A DNA stretch of 64,000 bases from Apostichopus japonicus (GCF_037975245.1 NC_092562.1:14960521-15024520), one strand, 5' to 3'. Positions 11,602 to 23,522 are shown, counted from the stretch's first letter. Numbers and translations: made by a program. The notes: generated from the letters alone by a model not told the origin.

Positions 11602-11630
11602 AATTTTGGTGCCCCTGTGACCTTCTTCAG
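11602..11630 (-). ncRNA. Hammerhead-like motif, copy C (degenerate)
   Basis: Minus strand: CTGAAGAAGGTCACAGGGGC followed by ACCAAAATTT. The first box is intact and the second reads CAAAA. The stem is weak, about 3 base pairs. Classed with copies A and B by layout and orientation. Confidence 0.25.
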
Positions 11631-11794
11631 AAACGACTAGAGGTGCAATGAAATATATGTTTGTTTATCTGTATCGTTACTGTAAATGAGCAACAACAAC
11701 ACCAAAGGCATCTTGAAGGAAAAGTTTTGGCTACAAAGCTGTATTTTTTATTTGGTTCCTAAAATGACCATTTTAAACAACCGTGCCTAAGTGT

Positions 11795-12607
11795 TTACAG
11801 CTCACACAAATGGTTAGACTGATTCTTTAGTCCTAACAGGTAATCTGTCCTAGATAATTTGTGTCCCTTAGTGTCTGTTGGCAGCTCATATAAAAGGTTA
11901 GACTGATTCTTTAGTCCTAGGAGGTAATCTGTCCTAGATACTTTAGGTCTCTTTGTGTCTGTTGGCAGGTCGTGTAAAAGGTTAGACTGATTCTTTAGTC
12001 CTAGGAGGTAATCTGTCCTAGATAATTTGTGTCCCTTTGTGTCTGTTGGCAACTCATGTAAAAGGTTAGACTGATTCTTTAGTCCTAACAGGTAATCTGT
12101 ACTAGATACTTTAGGTCTCTTTGTGTCTGTTGGCAGCTCATGTAAAAGGTTAGACTGATTCTTTAGTCCTAGGAGGTAATCTGTCCTAGATACTTTGTGT
12201 CTCTTTGTGTCTGTTGGCAGCTCATGTAAAAGGTTAGACTGATTCTTTAGTCCTAACAGGTAATCTGTCCTAGATACTTTAGGTCTCTTTGTGTCTGTTG
12301 GCAACTCATGTAAAAGGTTAGACTGATTCTTTAGTCCTAACAGGTAATCTGTCCTAGATACTTTAGGTCTCTTTGTGTCTGTTGGCAGCTCATGTAAAAG
12401 GTTAGACTGATTCTTTAGTCCTAGGAGGTAATCTATCCTAGATAATTTAGGTCTTTTTGTGACTGTTGGCAACTCATGTAAAAGAATAGACTGATTCTTT
12501 AGTCCTAGGCCAGTAATCTGTCCTAGATATGCGGAGGAGTCAGAGTTTGTGTTGAATTGTTTCAGTTGGTACGTGAAGCTCATTATTTGATGGTATAAGC
12601 AAAACAT
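11795..12607 (-). CDS. Open frame encoding about nine 28-residue repeats
   Basis: An ATG at 12605-12607 opens a 270-codon frame ending at 11795. After about 32 unique residues it consists of 28-residue tandem repeats of the type LGLKNQSNLLHELPTDTKRP plus KVSRTDYL. The repeat unit is exactly 84 bases, so the frame is preserved throughout. Several copy-to-copy differences are silent (LL as CTG-TTA or CTC-CTA, L as CTG or TTG), while others change residues (RP to GH, V to L). There is no signal peptide, and no family is recognised. A KR pair recurs in most copies, which is reminiscent of a repeat-peptide precursor, but no secretion signal supports that. It may simply be a minisatellite whose length keeps one strand open. 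Confidence 0.3.
   Translation of the reverse strand: MFCLYHQIMSFTYQLKQFNTNSDSSAYLGQITGLGLKNQSILLHELPTVTKRPKLSRIDYLLGLKNQSNLLHELPTDTKRPKVSRTDYLLGLKNQSNLLHELPTDTKRPKVSRTDYLLGLKNQSNLLHELPTDTKRHKVSRTDYLLGLKNQSNLLHELPTDTKRPKVSSTDYLLGLKNQSNLLHELPTDTKGHKLSRTDYLLGLKNQSNLLHDLPTDTKRPKVSRTDYLLGLKNQSNLLYELPTDTKGHKLSRTDYLLGLKNQSNHLCEL
11800..12526. repeat. 84-base minisatellite, about 8.6 copies
   Basis: The unit includes GGTTAGACTGATTCTTTAGT and varies at a few linked positions, giving two main variant classes that are interspersed (GATAATTTGTGTCCC versus GATACTTTAGGTCTC). Confidence 0.95.
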
Positions 12608-12609
12608 AC

Positions 12610-14631
12610 ATCATATTCTATAACATTGTTTTAAACATTTTTTCATACATATATATTTCTATAAACATTTTTAAAAGTAGACAAATATTGTTGAATGATT
12701 ATGACATGTATGTGACTGTTTAAATGTTTGCATTGCTCTGTTTGTTTGTTAGATAATTCATACAAGGAAGTGCTCTTACAAGAGCGATATTTAGTTTCAT
12801 ATTTTCTATTTCCTGCTGGTCTGTTTCTCTTTTCCTGTTTATCTTTCATCTGTTTTTATTCCAAGTTTGTTTCCTGTCCTGGAGGATCACTTTTGGAGAG
12901 TATTTGTACAGTGTCGTTGTCGTCCGTCTGTCTGTGCAACGTGAGATGATAGGCCAGATTGTCATTGTCTTAATTTGGTATGCATCATTGATACCAATCT
13001 TTTGTTTCACTTCCTTGTTATTGTCACAATCTGTGTTTTTTTCAAAACGTGTAAACTATTCTGCAATATCCTGATCTGTTACTGCGTTAGTGTGTACAGT
13101 CTGATGCAGAACACAGGAATGATAAGCTTCACACTATATAGGGAACAACAAGCTTGCATCAACTGAACAAGGTCATAACGTCAACCAATTTAGCTTAGGA
13201 GAGCACGACCATTTACATTCTGATATTGTCACTGTATATATAGTCAAGCATAGCGTGACATGTTGAAAGCAGTGGTACATTATCATTATGGTCAAATGTT
13301 TTTTACAAATGAATGAAGAAGTTGACCTTTGGCACTTAGCTTTCATAGCTTGATTGGAGTTTCCAGTAGACTAATTGCTGGACAATGAACTGTGTATGGA
13401 CTATCCTTTACCTTTGTCCCTGTCAGGGATATAGAAGTTATGTATAAGATGTTTATAAGATTTCTTGAGTCTCTGAGCAAGGCCAGAACCAAGGGGGTGG
13501 AGGGGTGACCCCCCCTCAGGATCAGGTCCTGGCGTCGAGATCTGATCCGGATCTAGTGTAAAATCACCTTAAGAGAGCATCATTCCATAGCCTGACCCTA
13601 TAGGCTTGTACAGGTCTCTGTAGTGCATAGATTGTAAGTGCGAACCTACTTCTCAAAGGCCACCCCCCCCCCTTTTTTCTCATCCCAAATCCACCAGACC
13701 GCTATGATAGTGATTAGTTCAACTCAACAGTTGTGTGTGGCACTTCAACCAGTACAAAATTAAGACAAACAGATGTTGATATTATCTAGGAGGTGGCTTA
13801 AGCCGGAGAAACAGATTTTTCTTTAAAGTAAAGGGAGGCAATTATTGTCAAGAGAAATGAAATACGATTCGTGACGACCGCTTCTGGTATGAACTCCTTG
13901 ATTGTGCTCGGCAGAGTTGTTAATTTGTCGAACCTTTGGCAAAACTTTCCACATACTCCTTAATCTATATAATTATGTTCTTTATAAAATTAGGTCAATA
14001 TCCTCTTACCAATTAGAGAGCTTGAGGTACTGCCGTGAACTTTTGTATAAATTTGAGTAATGTCCTGCACTTCAGTTGGGCTGTCAGTAATTGTAAACCC
14101 TCTGTTCACTGGAAAGCACCCCTTTGCTGCCTTGCAAACAGAGTCATTCAGAGTTCAAAATGGAAGGGATCGTTGCTTATTTCTTCTCAACTGATGGGGC
14201 ACTTTAAACTAATTTTCTATATTCAGACTGTCTCTTATTGTTAGTGCTTCCGGGGGCTGCCTGCCCTCCTGGAACCCCCGCTCTGCACTCATGGTGCACC
14301 TTTTGTTCATTTGCTTCACTCCCTCTTACAGTAATCGCTGGATCTGCTCTCGTCTCTGAGAATAATAGCTTTCTTTCAAATTCAAAGTATGAATATATGG
14401 AAAGGTCTAAATTGTCAAAAAAATGTTAAAGTATCTTGATATTGCACCACAAAGTGTATAATTGCATCTTATTAGTATGAATCAAAGGGAAATGTGAGGA
14501 TTCGACTAACATTTTTTAATTTGGTAAACTTCAATTTAAACTTCAATTAAATTGGTAAACTTCATTACATTTACATAATTTATTATATAATAATTTCTAA
14601 ACAACTTTCTTTGTTTTCTTTTCGTTACTAG
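12610..14631. other. No supported gene; possible DNA-element remnant
   Basis: Open frames at 12728-13166 and 14035-14429 lack splice sites and recognisable features. At about 13478-13690 a stretch with GGGGGTGGAGGGG at one end and a C-rich run near the other resembles the G/C-rich ends of the TIR elements in this window, but no matching terminal repeats or target duplication could be shown. Confidence 0.35.
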
Positions 14632-14943
14632 CAAGCGCGTAGCCAAGGGGGGGGGCGAAGGGGGCAGCCGCCCCCCCTTGAGCATATTTAAAAAAAAAAA
14701 TTTAAATGTTTTTTATGATATCGTTAGTAATTTCAAAAGAGAAAATGCTAAGATGCAACTGACAAGGCCTGGGAAGTGCCATTTCCAGTGATCTGGGAGG
14801 CATTTTCAGCCAAAATTTTCTTGTACGCTTCGCGCCAACCATGGTGGCGCTACGCTTAGATAGTTTGCAATGCCGTTTCTACGGCTCTGATAATTTGCCA
14901 ACATTTTCTCCCCTCCCTTGGCAGATTCCTGGCTACGAGCCTG
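14632..14943. mobile_element. Non-autonomous TIR transposon (hAT-like MITE), copy 1
   Basis: The left end CAAGCGCGTAGCCAAGG and the right end (reverse complement CAGGCTCGTAGCCAGG) form imperfect terminal inverted repeats of about 30 bases. The body matches the element at 37599-37844, which shows an exact 8-base target duplication. This copy is longer because it carries two internal segments absent there, including one shared with the element at 43323-43959. Its own target duplication is not evident. No transposase is encoded. Confidence 0.75.
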
Positions 14944-16593
14944 TTGAATCGTTAGTATGTGGAACCATTGAAGGTGGTAGGAGGGGAGGATATTGGGGAG
15001 AGGGGTCATCTGTTAGGTCGCTGATCCTGTCCCTCTATTTGTTGTGACTGTCAATTCCATAACTTTCTATAACCACACCAGGAAATTTGTTTCTCCTTTT
15101 TTTTAATGTGTTAAATTATGTCTCTATAAAAAATATTACAAAATGCACTCTCCATTTTTTAATTTCTGAATAAATGTTATTGTAATAGATTAATGTCATT
15201 TGGGCAATACGTCTGTCACACTTCCTTATATATGGCGTGGATCCACATTTTCTTTTCTGCTAATATATATATATACACTCTCCCATCGTAGCCAAAGCTG
15301 GTGATGAAGTTTACACAGCTGGAATGTACGGAAAAAATTCGCCAAATCAAAAAACATCAGAATATCAGCTTATGACATTCTTTGAACCTTAATAAACATA
15401 GCTCCAAAAATACCTGATTCCTCGAACGACCTCGAAGTTACAAGATTCTATTTTTTACGACCGTGTTTCATTTTTAATTCTTATTCTATTCTGCACATCC
15501 TATCCAAAAATCCCTCAGGAATGATACCAGTCTCATTAATGTGATTCCGGGAGATGCTTGATCTCATTAGTGTGCGAGAACATGCATCAACATTAATACT
15601 CGGAGCTCTATAAATAAGACATCTCTGCACATGGCGTCTGAGCTGAGGCGACCCTTGACACAGACTCATTATAATATCTCTGCTCGTGAGAACCGTAATT
15701 GACAAAACCAATTAGTCATTAATCAAGGAGGACTCTGTAACGATCACTTTTGAGCTGTGTAAGGCTTATGCTTATGGTGAGATCAATATCTGCCACAATG
15801 TTAACATTCATAGAAAATGATTGCCTCAGCTCTTAGAGAAATAAACTATATGCTTTACTAACAAAGTAGAAAAAGTAAAAGATTTTGTTGGAAAATGATT
15901 ACTTTTTTTGCTGCGGTTTATTTTCTTTGCATTTATTCGTCGTTGATTCTACAATAAGAAAAGATCATTTCATCACTTTTCGTTTATTTAGGGGTTTTTT
16001 TTTTGGTGGATGTGGGAACCTTTTGAGAACATCGCCTGTTTGTTAGCAAGCAGGGGTGGAAAAAAGGGGGCATGTTTGTTTAGGTACAAAGGTTTGTAAT
16101 GATATCAAATGAGTTAATTATTCTACACGTGAGAGTCGAATGTAAGTCAATTACAGTTGTTGATCCAAGGATTTTTCAAAAGAGGAGCTTGGGAAACATG
16201 TATATTTGTGGGTACCAAATAACTTCAGAAAGAGTAGTGCATAAGAAAACGTTGGTAAGAAGGAAGGAATACCCTTACACTAATCTTGCTAAATATTTTC
16301 ACTATATTAATATAGCTTTGTTTTGAGCAAAATTACCTTGGAAGTTATGATAATTTCTGATGCCAAAATTTTTTTGGAAGAGGATGCCAAGGTGCCCTGG
16401 GCCCCTATGTCATTCCTGGATCGTTAATCAGTTACATTTCTCCTGAAAGTGATAACTAATGTATCGTTACACACTTCTGCATGTCAAGGTTTGGACGGTC
16501 GGACTTAAGTTTGAGATTAATTTTGAAGATATTGAAAAATACTATTTTAATCAGTATTGGTACATCCATACTGATAACATCAAAAGTGTCTGT
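14944..16593. other. No gene seen
   Basis: Moderately complex sequence at 15290-15720 with a minus-strand frame (15481-15711), but no splice context or recognisable motif. It could be non-coding conserved sequence; this cannot be judged without comparison. Confidence 0.4.
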
Positions 16594-16602
16594 TTAATTG
16601 AA

Positions 16603-16634
<32 letters not shown>

Positions 16635-16643
16635 TTCAATTAA
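16594..16643. repeat. TA-rich palindrome
   Basis: The arms TTAATTGAAATATACAT and ATGTATATTTCAATTAA are perfect inverted copies separated by TA repeats. A second TA run follows to about 16662. Potential cruciform. Confidence 0.9.
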
Positions 16644-16663
16644 TATATATATATATATATATG

Positions 16664-17475
16664 TACATAAAATATTGTTTGATAATTGCTCTAAAATCTA
16701 TGATGAGCATATGAAACTTTTCTAATAAGGAACAATTTAGAAATGCTGCCAAACAAATGGATAATTAATTAAGCAAGACAATTATAGCATATTTATAACA
16801 TAACAATTTATGTACAAGGACTTTCAATTTACGTCAGCTGCTTTGCAAAGATACCTCGTAGATCTGTAAAAAGAAGAAATAAGAGATAGTTGTCTCCATA
16901 ATTTTGAGACTCTTGTTTGTATGTTTGTCTGTTATTTACATTCCCTTTTCCCTTCCCCTCTCCCCCACTCCCACCCCATTGTCAAGATTCTAAATTTCAA
17001 GTGAGTGCAGTGGAATGAACTTTGGCAGAACAGGTGGGTTAAAGTTCATGCGCAGCAACTTAAATAGAAGACAGAATGAGGGATATTAATGTGTAATCAA
17101 TCATTAACTAATGAGGTTTCTCGTCCTCTTATTAACGAAGATAACCTACTTAGAGTGGAAACATTTCTGATACGGCAATCAGTCATTGCCTATGTGGCCA
17201 TTTCACTGTCAAATCTTCTGGCAACTGTGTTGGAAAGATTGATTTTCATACCAACAGTCGGCATTAATTATTCAGTCTTTAATTAGCAATGTCGTCTTGG
17301 TTTTGTTCGAATTCATCTCGGGTTCATTCGGTTCACAATAGGTTTATAGTTTTGTTCATGTTCAGTGTCTGTAGACTTGGAGAGCATACATGTGTAAGAT
17401 ATCGAAACTGTTGCAACCGTGTCCTATATGAACTTTTTCAGAGGGTGGAATTGTATAAGCTGAATTATATACCAA
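16664..17475. other. No supported gene
   Basis: Holds a pyrimidine-rich tract at 16944-16979, and at 17085-17285 an AT-rich stretch rich in ATTAA/TAATCA words with an open plus frame but no splice sites. The open frame from 17289 runs into the adjacent MITE and is not trusted. Confidence 0.4.
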
Positions 17476-17836
17476 AGGCATTGAAGACTCGCCCCAAACA
17501 GCGTGCCGCCATCTTTAAAAAGTTAATTTTCCGTTGCTTGCAAGTGAAGTTTTTCTCTTGTCTCTACAAACTGCAGACAGTACAGAAACGTGATACCTTG
17601 TTATTTATAGCTGGACCTGAGATGTCCATCGCTGTATCGTTTGTACACTGTGCTGTGGGTATTGACCACAGCTGTATGTACTGACTGTACACTAGTGTCT
17701 AGTTACCGTCGGTAGCAAGCTGTGTGTGTATTTTCTGGGAACGATGGTGGTGTCTAACACTTCTTTTACACCTCATTCGAAACTAGGTCAGATTACCGGC
17801 ATTAGACGTTTCTTTTTGCGCGAGTCTTCACAACCT
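17476..17836. mobile_element. TTAA-target MITE, copy 1
   Basis: Begins AGGCATTGAAGACTCGCC and ends with the inverted counterpart GCGAGTCTTCACAACCT, followed by TTAA. It is similar end to end to the copy at 56563-56951. The left TTAA is degraded here. TTAA target duplications are typical of the piggyBac and Kolobok superfamilies. No coding capacity. Confidence 0.8.
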
Positions 17837-17840
17837 TTAA

Positions 17841-18302
17841 CATGAATACATATAAAAGGATGGTAGGGTGTAATCAGGGATGGGCTGATGGTAAACCGGA
17901 CCTCTGGGGGTCATGGCACCGCCCTCCACCACAAGCAGCAAATCTCTAGCGATAAGAAATATATTGGACCGATACCAGTATGCATTCACTGCATATTGGG
18001 TTTAATTTTGTAGGTTTATGGAGACTATTAGAAAACCCTATTCTCTTCTCTAGGCCCTAGAAAATAAGCCTGCTTGGCCCGACAGGTCAGTCCATCTCTT
18101 AAGCTGTAATATATGACAAGAGAAATGCAGATGTCAACTGGATGATGTGTGCCACAAGTATTTTACAGACTTTCAAAGTTTACCAGGAGGATGCAAGTCC
18201 TATTCATATGAAAGTAGTTCTCACGTACATCTCAATACATTAAAATAAAATAAAACTGTTAGCAAACTGCTTATCCACTAGAGAGCCAGTGTGTAAGAGA
18301 AT
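17841..18302. other. No gene seen
   Basis: AT-rich sequence between the TTAA MITE and the long inverted repeat. No frame or repeat of note. Confidence 0.5.
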
Positions 18303-18443
18303 GTGTAATAGTAAGTTGGCCTGACGTTTCGATCCTAGCAGGATCTTCTTCAGAGGCTAAATGACAAGTGAGGCTAAATTGTCATTTAGCCTCTGAAGAA
18401 GATCCTGCTAGGATCAAAATGTCAGGCCAACCTACTTTTGCAC
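18303..18443. repeat. 65-base inverted repeat with hammerhead-like cores
   Basis: Arms 18303-18367 and 18379-18443 are near-identical inverted copies with an 11-base spacer. The left arm read on the minus strand gives, in order, GCCT, CTGAAGA, A, GATCCT-GCT-AGGATC (6-base-pair stem II), GAAACGTC, AGGC. GCCT/AGGC can form stem I and ACGT a minimal stem III, so the layout is that of a type I hammerhead with a short stem III. The right arm (plus strand) has AAAATGTC instead of GAAACGTC. Two facing copies suggest a head-to-head pair of Penelope-type terminal repeats, or a foldback produced from one. Confidence 0.6.
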
Positions 18444-21400
18444 ATCTCAATACATGTCAGATGCCAATTTCATAAGATATGATATGTAACTGTGCAATTT
18501 CGATATATATGTAATTAAGTTATTGTACAAATATACACACTGTTTTAAATATAACATGACACAGTCTACATTACATTAATGTGATATCCAGATTGAGTCA
18601 CCCTCAGGATTGAAAGAGCAACTTAAAAGAATATTTCCTTATGTTAAAATCCTAGAACTATAAACTGTTTTGTTTTCCCTGCCGCGATCCATTTATGACC
18701 TAACCTAAATAATGTTTGTTATTACGAGTCATGTTTTTGCAGTAATGTATCAAAATACCAATTAACCTGTTTTTTGCTTCAATCCAGTGGAAAAACATTG
18801 CGGTTTGGGTATAAGATGGAAAATTTTTCTATTGGTTGCTATGGTAATAATCAGGGTAATTTGTGGAATTGTGCGGTGTATTTAGCGTATTGCATCTTAG
18901 TAGGTGGTCAGTAACAAGGGGTGAGGATGACACAGCTTTATTATACACACGGTAAAAAGTGATAGTTCATTGATTTCAGAGACTAGATGCCTATCGCCGC
19001 AGGATCTAGTCAGGGAACGGATCAATTTAAGTGATAAGAACTGCCTTCAAAGTAACAATTTCTCCATTTCTAAGAATTTAGGGATCATGTCGGTCACCTG
19101 AAAACAATTGCCTTTAAAAGCGGTCACATCTGTGAAGGGTTCATTGAATATTTGAACGTTCATCGCGTAAAGACTTTAATCACCTTGCTTCACGCAACCA
19201 GTGACACAATACCGACAACATTGTAGCAAGATGATTCAATTAACAGCAAGATTACACATGGAAATTTGCTTCACAACAAGAATTTTTTACTATTCTGTTC
19301 ATAACAACGAAATACATCAAAGCATCAAGGCAATCAATCTACATTACATCCCCAGAAATAAGCCAATTCATTTTCTTCATCTCTGAAGTTCTAACTTTCA
19401 CAAGCATACTCCATATGGTTTTAAGCATTGGCAATACACACTATAATTATCATCATACCATATAATTTGATCTGTTCAGTCTTGTCCATGTTTTTGCAAT
19501 TATCAGGCACAAGCTTGAATATATCGAGCTCATGATAGAAACCATTTGGAACGTTCCACCTTTTTTGTGTGTAAGTTCACCAACACCAACCTGTTGACAT
19601 AACATTTCTGAGTCAACATATATACTGTGCAAAATGAGGAAAGATATAACACAGTGACTTATTAACATTCATAAGGTCATTTGTTGGGAATTACAAAGTT
19701 GTTAGACTTAATATGCTATACACAAAGGTTTAGAAACCCACTGGTTAAATCTCTAAAATAGCCCTACTATATCCTCAGTACAAATGCAAAACGGTTTCCA
19801 TGATGGCTACCACTTTCTATCAAGTGCAGCAGCCGCGCATGTTTTGGTTTATTCCAATTGAAATGCATATGTCACCTGTATGTTGTTACTTTATGTTAAT
19901 GCTAATAGGAAACATTTGGTGAACAATATATGGCTGGTACAGAGAATATGACATTTATCACACAGTATTTGCTATTCACTAGTGTTATACAATTCACATT
20001 CCAGGAAATAAAATATAGTTTACATTTTACAGGAATATTAAGTTTCTGAAAGGAAATGTTTGGAATATTTCATTTCTGAAAAGGAAGGGAAGTGTGGTCA
20101 GGTGCCATTCCTGTTTGGAGGTGGTGTAAATATATCATGCTTTCTTATGAGATGGATTATTCCACACAATGTACATTCCCAAAGAAATGTGTACCAATTG
20201 CCAGCAACATTTGTAAATGGTTTAGCGACTTAGGTTATGGTCTGGCATGTATTTTCTTACTTTTCTCAGTGTCAAGTATCTAGGTTTAAGTGTGTAAGTG
20301 TGTGTGTGGGAGGGAATGGGAGGGGGGGGGGATAGTTCAGTGGCACGCTCAAAGGGGGGTGAACTCACCTCTATCGTCAGTCTGGGAAAACACTCAGTTG
20401 GGCGGGTCCAAACTACAATGGTATTTATTAGCACATGCAATTATAGACATTATTTAAAATCTGAATATAATGTCTCAAAATGCACCATTTGACCTTTAAA
20501 CTTTGTAATTTTTTCCTGGATTTGGCCACCTACTGAGTATTCTTGCAAAGATCTTTTAATACAAAGAAGTTGTATGGAGTTTTTTGCCCGTTGAACATCT
20601 CGTAGGAAAGCTACCAAAAATACTGTCGGATAAATTTTAAAAATGAATAACTTTTTCTCCTATCCTCTACCCCAGCTAGCTGTGCCCACTTCCCTTTTCC
20701 CTCTCAAACATCTTGTTCATTAGGGACACAAGCCCAACCACCATCTTTGGCTTAAATATGATCTAAGCCTTGTGATATGAACAACTCCATTAAACTGCTA
20801 AGAAAAACCTAAAACCTGTCATTTTTGTAAATTTGTAATGTCATTAATATGTGCCACTTGGATATGAAGCAGTTTACTTTCTCTTTCTTTTCATGTTATC
20901 CAGGCAGCTCGTTAACAGTGCCGTAATTAGGTCATGTTATTAGAAGCTCAATATTTGAGGTTCAACATTTCCAAATGTAGTCATTTCATTCCTATGCAGA
21001 CAATAAACATTTTAACAAATAATGAAAAACATGATAAAGGGTTAAACAGGTGGCTCAGTGATGTCATAGACTTGATCAAGTCTTCAAGCCTAGTTTGTGT
21101 GAATTATGAACATATAAATCTGCGTTATATCATAAATGGAATAACATTTCTTGTAGTGTTTTGAGGGAAGTTGTTCGCGACACTTTCACATTTACCGATC
21201 ATGGTGGATGTGTATGCAGTCTTCTTTTATTGCAGTAGCAATACGTATCTTAGCTCTCAAAATAACCTTTTGTAAACTGCTGCCCTCTATATATTTTTTT
21301 TTGGTCTGTCTGTCTGCTTGTCTGTGTGTGTATGTGATAAGAATAATTCCCGTCGATACTTGCAATAACTTGTAGCTATACTGTAAGTTTATACACTCTT

Positions 21401-21480
21401 GCCCATTACATCTAGAGTTTGGTGTCTTCTTCTTCCACTGAAAGAATCAAATTAAGAAATATACTGACAGCAGAATTAGA
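18444..21480. other. No supported gene; possible RFX site
   Basis: GTTGCTATGGTAAT at 18835-18848 resembles an RFX X-box. A minus-strand segment at 20369-20412 has a consensus donor (GAG then GTGAGT) and a weak acceptor, but is only 44 bases and lies next to G-rich repeat-like sequence, so it is not called as an exon. Confidence 0.35.
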
Positions 21481-21554
21481 TCACAGAGTGATTACTTCTA
21501 CCCCAATCTTCTCTTGATCCGACGTCCGTTTCTTTTTTGCTATCGAGGTGAAAA

Positions 21555-21647
21555 ATGGCACGGTTTGTCCAACTCGTTTGCGGTAGTTCTAATTGGAATT
21601 ACACTATTGAGTTGATATCGCCATCTAGTTCACATGCTGCAGTATAA
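21555..21647 (+). CDS. Small open frame or exon candidate, 30 residues
   Basis: ATG in a favourable context (AAAAATGG) opens 30 codons beginning MARFVQLVCGSSNWNYTIEL. Codon composition is more balanced than the AT-rich surroundings. It is preceded by a pyrimidine tract and AG at 21546-21547, and GTATAAG at 21642 could be a weak donor. Too short for family assignment; chance is a real alternative. Confidence 0.2.
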   Translation: MARFVQLVCGSSNWNYTIELISPSSSHAAV

Positions 21648-21882
21648 GTGCTTAATACTGTCAGTATGTATAGAGGCAGTCGAATTAAAGGTGTACTTCA
21701 AAGACGGTCCTTGATCTCGCCGATGTTTCTCTTTCTGATGGGACTAATGAAGATGTATTGGTTATATTTTTATGACAGTTTAATATGATACAGAAACATA
21801 TATTGACTATGCAGGTAGTGTAGAGACACCTCAGCTATTCGCCATGACTAATGGAATATACAGGCTGCATGCATGTAGTCTA

Positions 21883-22160
<278 letters not shown>

Positions 22161-22288
22161 CCTTTGGTTGGGTGGTGTCTATCTTGGCTCAGAGTGCTCT
22201 ATGTCTGGTGGATAGAGCGGAGTATAGATGAGAATTAGTTGAGGCAAGTGGAACATTAGTAGTTGTTACCCATCATTATATAAAAATA

Positions 22289-22329
<41 letters not shown>

Positions 22330-22330
<1 letters not shown>

Positions 22331-23336
22331 TATTTATGCATAATGTATAATTAAATAATATGTTAATGATCAAGTTAGAATTGTAGACTTCTAACGATCT
22401 GAAATTAACTTATTAAGGCACAACACTCCACGTCATAGTTTGCACATAATTAATGAGTTTCCCAGATTTATTAAAACTTCAAACATGCAGATCTTGGAAA
22501 CGAAAAGAGCCTTAGGGTAAAAAAAAAAATTTTGAATGAGATTATCAAATGTACTGAGCAAATTGGCTAGGTTTCTGTTAGTACTGTACCTATAAAGAAC
22601 CATGTGTGGTACAGAATAATCATTATTAGCCAATTTAATTGTATTAATTTTTACCAGAAATCAACAATTGAAAAATGACTGAGAAATAAATAAAACTAAT
22701 GAAAAAGCAAGAACAAACAACATCTTGAAAAATGCAAAACATTTTTTTTGCTGGAATAGCTTAGGAATCAAACCACTGAGCACAAGTGTTCTGCTAATTA
22801 CTGCACTATATATATCCAACATGGTATATTTGGTGGCAATCCCTATGTAACCATTTCTTTGTTAGACGTGCGGTACCTGCCAGTCTATCATACCACTCAC
22901 AGTAAGCTTCCATATACTGTGTAATGTCAAAGAATCAGTGAAGACACTATATATTAATATTTAAAAGATATAATGTCCCATGTTTTATATTTTTTTTTTA
23001 TCTATTTCACCTACTTTTAGCCATTATCAGAGAATAAAGCATACATACACACATACACACGCACACGCTTCACATTTTGTGACAGATGTAAACTACTGTC
23101 CACAGACAGACAGACAGACAAGTTTGGCGGCTTCTGGAAAATCTCTCTCATAAACGTGTCATTTGCTCCAGTGATCCCTGTTAAGTGCTAGGTTGTTTTA
23201 ATTGATATTTGTTGTCATCAATCCATGCTTGGGTATTTTATGCAACCGACGTTACCCATGAAGGCCGTAAATTCTACCTGTGAAATCTCGGCTTGTTTAC
23301 ACTCAGATGTTAAAAGGACCATTTACCAAGTCGTTT
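22330..23336. other. No gene seen; simple repeats
   Basis: Contains (CA)n near 23045-23062 and (CAGA)n near 23102-23121. If the exon at 23337-23522 is a last exon, the part below 23337 would be its 3' UTR. Confidence 0.45.
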
Positions 23337-23522
23337 CTACTGCTTTTGTCCTCCCATCTCATCTCTGTTTTCTTTAAGGAAAGGCTCATAAGCATTACAA
23401 CTTTTGAAAGCCTCACTGTCATCAAATTTTGGTTTTGCTTTTTCTCGTTGATGTAAGATGTTACAATCTGATAAACTATGAGGGGGCCCTTCAGGTAGGC
23501 TTTCGTTACTGCCACAAGGTGT
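23337..23522 (-). CDS. Candidate terminal exon, unknown protein
   Basis: On the minus strand, CCTCCCCTTGGTATTACAG is a good acceptor directly before base 23522. The exon is open in phase 0 for 61 codons to TAG at 23337-23339. The translation includes SNESLPEGPPHSLSDCNILH and FDDSEAFKSCNAYEPFLKEN; it is polar and mixed, the style of a cytoplasmic or disordered C-terminus. A second frame over the same bases is also open (KGPLIVYQIVTSYINEKK) and cannot be excluded. No ATG is in frame, so it must be spliced to an upstream exon at a higher coordinate. Family unknown. Lies on the same strand as the exon at 28404-28562, but that exon carries its own stop, so the two are separate genes or alternative ends. 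Confidence 0.4.
   Translation of the reverse strand, partial: TPCGSNESLPEGPPHSLSDCNILHQREKAKPKFDDSEAFKSCNAYEPFLKENRDEMGGQKQ

Noticed and set aside
17289-17684. 131-codon plus frame
   Set aside because: More than half lies within the TTAA MITE, and the frame is not conserved in the second copy.
20222-20440. Minus frame with a GAG/GTGAGT donor
   Set aside because: The putative exon would be 44 bases with a poor acceptor, and the region looks like transposon-end sequence.
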